Shown here: in pieces, positions 7,471 to 9,817 of the stretch | Position numbering within the stretch: position 1 is the stretch's first letter | Layout of the letters: each line of letters begins with the position of its first letter | From: Gammaproteobacteria bacterium | GTDB lineage: Bacteria; Pseudomonadota; Gammaproteobacteria; CAJXQU01 | NCBI GenBank assembly: GCA_026984275.1 | Contig: JALSSM010000317.1 | Span: forward strand, 1-9,817 | Direction of reading: 5' to 3' | Length of the DNA stretch: 9,817 nt | Translations under genes and position numbers: made by a program | The notes under the pieces: generated by a model | The model's database searches: none | Told to the model about the DNA's origin: nothing | Seen by the model: only the letters and a program-made list of their open reading frames with translations

Positions 7471-7857
7471 TTATTCTGGAACAACTGGCAAATCTGATTT
7501 ACCTGTTTGTTCAGCAGGTACAGGAAGATCTGTTTCCTGTTGAGGATTCAGCGTCTTAGTATCGACAGTTTTCGTATTAATTTCATCTGAAACCTGTACC
7601 TTTTCCATCAGACTCTTTTTTTCAACGCCAGTTGTTGAAAGATATGACAGAAAAAAACTGTTAGCAAAGAATACAAATGCCAATATACCCGTCGCCCGAG
7701 TCAGAAAAGAAGCTGATCCGGTTGAACCAAAGACTGTTGATGATGCCCCACTTCCAAATGCGGCACCAGCATCGGCACCTTTGCCATGTTGAATCAGGAT
7801 CAACCCAATCAGGGCAAGGGCCATGATTATATGAATGATTAATAAAATCGACTGCAT
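7471..7857 (-). CDS. secG: Preprotein translocase subunit SecG
   Basis: SecG is the small inner-membrane partner of SecY and SecE that assists SecA-driven protein export. The product is 128 residues. Two membrane segments lie at about residues 3-23 and 54-73. They flank the diagnostic loop containing QHGKGADAGAAFGSGASS (23-40), TVFGSTGSASFLTR (41-54) and its glycine- and serine-rich core. After about residue 75 there is a hydrophilic, proline- and glutamate-containing tail of some 50 residues, variable in the family, with a short repeat (TDLPV and SDLPV). The ATG is preceded by GGAG six bases upstream (7867-7864). The gap to tpiA is only 22 bases, so the two are very likely co-transcribed. 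The tpiA-secG-tRNA-Leu order is common in gammaproteobacteria. Confidence 0.95.
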   Translation of the reverse strand: MQSILLIIHIIMALALIGLILIQHGKGADAGAAFGSGASSTVFGSTGSASFLTRATGILAFVFFANSFFLSYLSTTGVEKKSLMEKVQVSDEINTKTVDTKTLNPQQETDLPVPAEQTGKSDLPVVPE

Positions 7858-7879
7858 TACTTACTCCGTTGTGCTCAGG

Positions 7880-8641
7880 CTAACCATTTGCAGCCTGGCA
7901 AATTCCAAGAAAATCTTCTGATTTAAGGGCGGCACCACCGATCAGACCACCATCAATATCTTGCTTCGCAAATATTTCTTTTGCATTATCTGGTTTTACA
8001 CTACCACCGTACAAAATTCGAACCTGTTCTGCCACCGTGCGGTCTGATTCATATTCTGCCACCAGATCACGGATAAAACCATGTACTTCCTGTGCCTGCT
8101 CCGGTGTTGCTGTCAGACCTGTACCTATGGCCCAGACGGGTTCGTAAGCTATTACAGCCTGTTGGAAACCTTCAGCACCGACTTTATCCAGTACTGCACG
8201 CAATTGCTGGCCGATCACAGCCTCTGTTTCTCCACTTTCACGCTCTTCCAGCAATTCACCGACACAAAGAATCGGAGTTAAACCGCTTTTTTGTACCTGA
8301 ATAAATTTTTCTGCCACCAGTTCACTGCTTTCACCATACAAACTACGGCGTTCCGAGTGACCAATGATCACATACTGACAATCAAAATCCTTAAGCATGT
8401 TACAGGATATTTCACCGGTAAAAGCCCCTTCATCCTCCTGAGATACATTTTGTGCACCCAGTAAAATCGACGTGTCCTCGATTAAATCAGACACATTCGA
8501 GAGGTAAACAAATGAAGGACAAATTAAAACTTCAACATTATTGATACTTGTAAGCCCCTGTTTTATTCCTTCGACAAGTGGCGTGATACTTTCAAGAGTA
8601 CCATTCATTTTCCAGTTGCCCGCAACCAGTGGTTTACGCAT
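7880..8641 (-). CDS. tpiA: Triosephosphate isomerase
   Basis: This cytoplasmic glycolytic and gluconeogenic enzyme interconverts dihydroxyacetone phosphate and glyceraldehyde 3-phosphate. The product is 253 residues, normal for a bacterial TIM barrel. Catalytic residues are visible: Asn9 and Lys11 in GNWKMNG, electrophile His95 in IIGHSERR, and general base Glu167 in AYEPVWAIGTG, followed by the flexible loop 6 (about 168-178). The phosphate-binding motifs YGGSV (211-215) and GLIGGAAL (232-239) are intact. The ATG has GAGGT nine bases upstream (8655-8651). A promoter-like pair lies just beyond. secG follows after 22 bases. Confidence 0.98.
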   Translation of the reverse strand: MRKPLVAGNWKMNGTLESITPLVEGIKQGLTSINNVEVLICPSFVYLSNVSDLIEDTSILLGAQNVSQEDEGAFTGEISCNMLKDFDCQYVIIGHSERRSLYGESSELVAEKFIQVQKSGLTPILCVGELLEERESGETEAVIGQQLRAVLDKVGAEGFQQAVIAYEPVWAIGTGLTATPEQAQEVHGFIRDLVAEYESDRTVAEQVRILYGGSVKPDNAKEIFAKQDIDGGLIGGAALKSEDFLGICQAANG

Positions 8642-8676
8642 TTATTTCATACCTCAGGGTAAAGATAGCGGCGGGA

Positions 8677-8705
8677 AGCATACAGTGAGAGTGCATGGAA
8701 ATCAA
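8677..8705 (-). promoter_or_regulatory. Putative sigma70-type promoter of tpiA-secG-tRNA
   Basis: On the minus strand, TTGATT (8705-8700) and TATGCT (8682-8677) are 17 bases apart; each matches four of six consensus positions. The start of transcription would fall near 8670, about 28 bases before the tpiA ATG, leaving room for the GAGGT ribosome binding site. This is the best candidate in the 188-base gap, inferred from pattern alone. Confidence 0.4.
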
Positions 8706-8774
8706 TTCCCGAGCGACGTTTCTACTCGACTGCCATACATAAAGAGTACATTCGATAAAAATCAGTTATAAATT

Positions 8775-8807
8775 CAAAGCAAGGCCGGGAAAAACCGACC
8801 TGATTTG
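8775..8807 (-). terminator. Possible weak terminator hairpin after the helix-hairpin-helix gene
   Basis: About 22 bases after the stop at 8830, the minus strand forms a 7-bp stem AGGTCGG/CCGGCCT (one G-T wobble) with a 6-base TTTTTC loop. It can be extended by CAAA/TTTG across a small internal loop. The bases after it (AATTTATAACTG) are AT-rich but lack a proper T run, so termination would be weak or depend on other factors. Confidence 0.3.
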
Positions 8808-8829
8808 CTACAAACTAACCTGGCCAATC

Positions 8830-9537
8830 TTATTTTGGCACCAGACTTTTTATCCTGGTAGGTAATCCTTTTGCGTTCGTGATCCAGCCACTGACTGTTT
8901 CAGGATCAGGGACGGATTGCGTTCGATGTTCTTCGGCATTGACTCTGGCCATTTTTGCAGCAAGAACAGCACCTTCCTGGCGGGCCATTTCACCAACAGA
9001 TGCAATACCAGAGGCTTCCAGCAATTCGGCATACTGACCACGAATTCCCGGGACCCGCATCAGATCGGACATACTCACCCATTTTCCGACAACAAACGGT
9101 TCGACTTTAACGTGTTTTGCTGCTTCTGTTTGTTGAGCAGATTCACAACATTGTTCGAGCAGGTGTTCTGTTGTTTCAATTTTGATAGCACGTAATCGAT
9201 TACCGTAAGTTGGTCCTATACCCTCTACCTCTTCAACAGGATAAGGCCAACCTGACCGCGCGCTACCAGCACTGGTCTGGGAGGCGGCATGACCGGCAAT
9301 CGCACCACTGGCTTCTGCTTCATTCTCCCATTCTGTAAGGCTGGTGGTCAGTTCGCCACATTGACTTTTATAACTGTCCCGATCAGCCTCCAGCTTCGCT
9401 AACCTGAGGCTATACTCATCCTCTAATGCAGCAAGATCTCGCTGACAACAGAATTTTCGTAGCCACCATCCAACTATCGCACCAATTAATGCAGCAAGCA
9501 GGAGACAGATGATTATTTGTGTTATTAAGTAGCCCAT
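8830..9537 (-). CDS. Membrane-anchored helix-hairpin-helix protein, DUF4332-like
   Basis: The product is 235 residues with unknown function. A single hydrophobic segment lies at about residues 5-26, followed by the basic, cysteine-bearing stretch RKFCCQR. This suggests an inner-membrane anchor with the bulk in the cytoplasm. Residues about 32-76 are charged and look like a short coiled coil. A small-residue linker (77-97) leads to two helix-hairpin-helix-type units. The first is EEVEGIGPTYGNRLRAIKIETTEHLLEQ (102-129). The second is LMRVPGIRGQYAELLEASGIASVGEMARQ (159-187), ending in AAKMARVNAEE. This pair matches my memory of the DUF4332 family. Six cysteines include two CC pairs (30-31, 130-131). 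GGGGAG lies nine bases before the ATG, and the OmpA-like stop is three bases upstream, so the two genes form an operon. No experimental role is known to me. Confidence 0.85.
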   Translation of the reverse strand: MGYLITQIIICLLLAALIGAIVGWWLRKFCCQRDLAALEDEYSLRLAKLEADRDSYKSQCGELTTSLTEWENEAEASGAIAGHAASQTSAGSARSGWPYPVEEVEGIGPTYGNRLRAIKIETTEHLLEQCCESAQQTEAAKHVKVEPFVVGKWVSMSDLMRVPGIRGQYAELLEASGIASVGEMARQEGAVLAAKMARVNAEEHRTQSVPDPETVSGWITNAKGLPTRIKSLVPK

Positions 9538-9540
9538 TTT

Positions 9541-9817
9541 TTATTTCTCCCCGACTTTAAATTCTATACGCCGATTTTTTGCCATCCCTTGACGAGTTGA
9601 GTTATCAGCAATTGGTTTAAGTTCACCATAGCCAACGCCACGGAGCTTATTTGAGGTAACGCCATGTTTTTTCAGGTAGTCAACAACAGCATTAGCACGA
9701 GATTCACTAAGCCACTGATTATGGGCTTTGGTTCCTCTTGCATCCGTGTGCCCATCAACTTCTATACTGGAATTTGGACATTCTTTTGCAATCTCTACTA
9801 ACTTGTCCAGCAGTTCA
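9541..9817 (-). CDS. OmpA-family protein, C-terminal peptidoglycan-binding domain (5' part outside the window)
   Basis: Only the last 91 codons and the stop are present; the frame is open to the window edge. They cover most of an OmpA-like domain: the IEVDGHTDARGT strand and turn (visible residues 19-30), NQWLSESRANAVVDYLKKHGV (33-52), LRGVGYGELKPIADN (58-72) and NRRIEF (81-86). Asp25 and Arg40 of the visible part are 15 residues apart and align with the Asp271/Arg286 pair that grips diaminopimelate in Acinetobacter OmpA, so cell-wall binding looks intact. The missing N-terminus would tell whether this is a beta-barrel porin, a Pal-like lipoprotein, or another envelope protein. The protein acts in the periplasm. 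It is followed after three bases by the helix-hairpin-helix gene. Confidence 0.93.
   Translation of the reverse strand, partial: ELLDKLVEIAKECPNSSIEVDGHTDARGTKAHNQWLSESRANAVVDYLKKHGVTSNKLRGVGYGELKPIADNSTRQGMAKNRRIEFKVGEK

Noticed and set aside
7352..7543. Plus-strand open frame of 63 codons across the tRNA
   Set aside because: It reads the reverse complement of the tRNA and the secG 3' end. Such frames over tRNAs are a common artefact.
8822..8841. GCCAA/TTGGC hairpin around the stop of the helix-hairpin-helix gene
   Set aside because: Only five base pairs with a seven-base loop containing the stop codon and no T tract; too weak to call a terminator.

Overview
This window is a housekeeping stretch of a bacterial chromosome, and every gene I can support lies on the minus strand. 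Transcription therefore runs from high to low coordinates. In that order it holds the C-terminal end of an OmpA-family protein, a small membrane-anchored helix-hairpin-helix (DUF4332-like) protein, tpiA, secG, a tRNA-Leu(GAG), and then nuoA-B-C-D-E-F-G and the first 98 codons of nuoH. The two outermost genes (OmpA-like at 9541-9817 and nuoH at 1-294) are cut by the window edges.

The organism is most likely a gammaproteobacterium of moderate GC content (mid-40s percent by eye). The reasons are the tpiA-secG-tRNA-Leu block next to a 14-gene-type nuo cluster, the tRNA with encoded CCA, and the close match of each product to proteobacterial families. NuoC and NuoD are separate proteins, which argues against the Enterobacterales or Pseudomonas type with a fused NuoCD. 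From memory, Legionella-like and some Thiotrichales-like gammaproteobacteria share this arrangement. I cannot name the genus from sequence alone.

The nuo genes encode proton-pumping NADH:quinone oxidoreductase (respiratory complex I). NuoE, F and G form the NADH-oxidising electron-input arm (FMN, N3, N1a, N1b, N4, N5). NuoB, C and D form the connecting module that carries electrons to the N2 cluster and the quinone site. NuoA and NuoH are the first membrane subunits. All seven junctions from nuoA to nuoH overlap by 1 to 10 bases, so this is one tightly coupled operon. A plausible sigma70-type promoter lies between the tRNA and nuoA.

Upstream, tpiA (glycolysis) and secG (protein export) appear to share a transcript with the tRNA, with a plausible promoter just before tpiA. 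The OmpA-like and helix-hairpin-helix genes form a separate pair, followed by a weak hairpin. No insertion sequence, CRISPR array, prophage or broken gene is visible. I found no undescribed biological system here. The least ordinary items are the membrane-anchored helix-hairpin-helix protein paired with an OmpA-like protein, and a marked excess of GATC sites.
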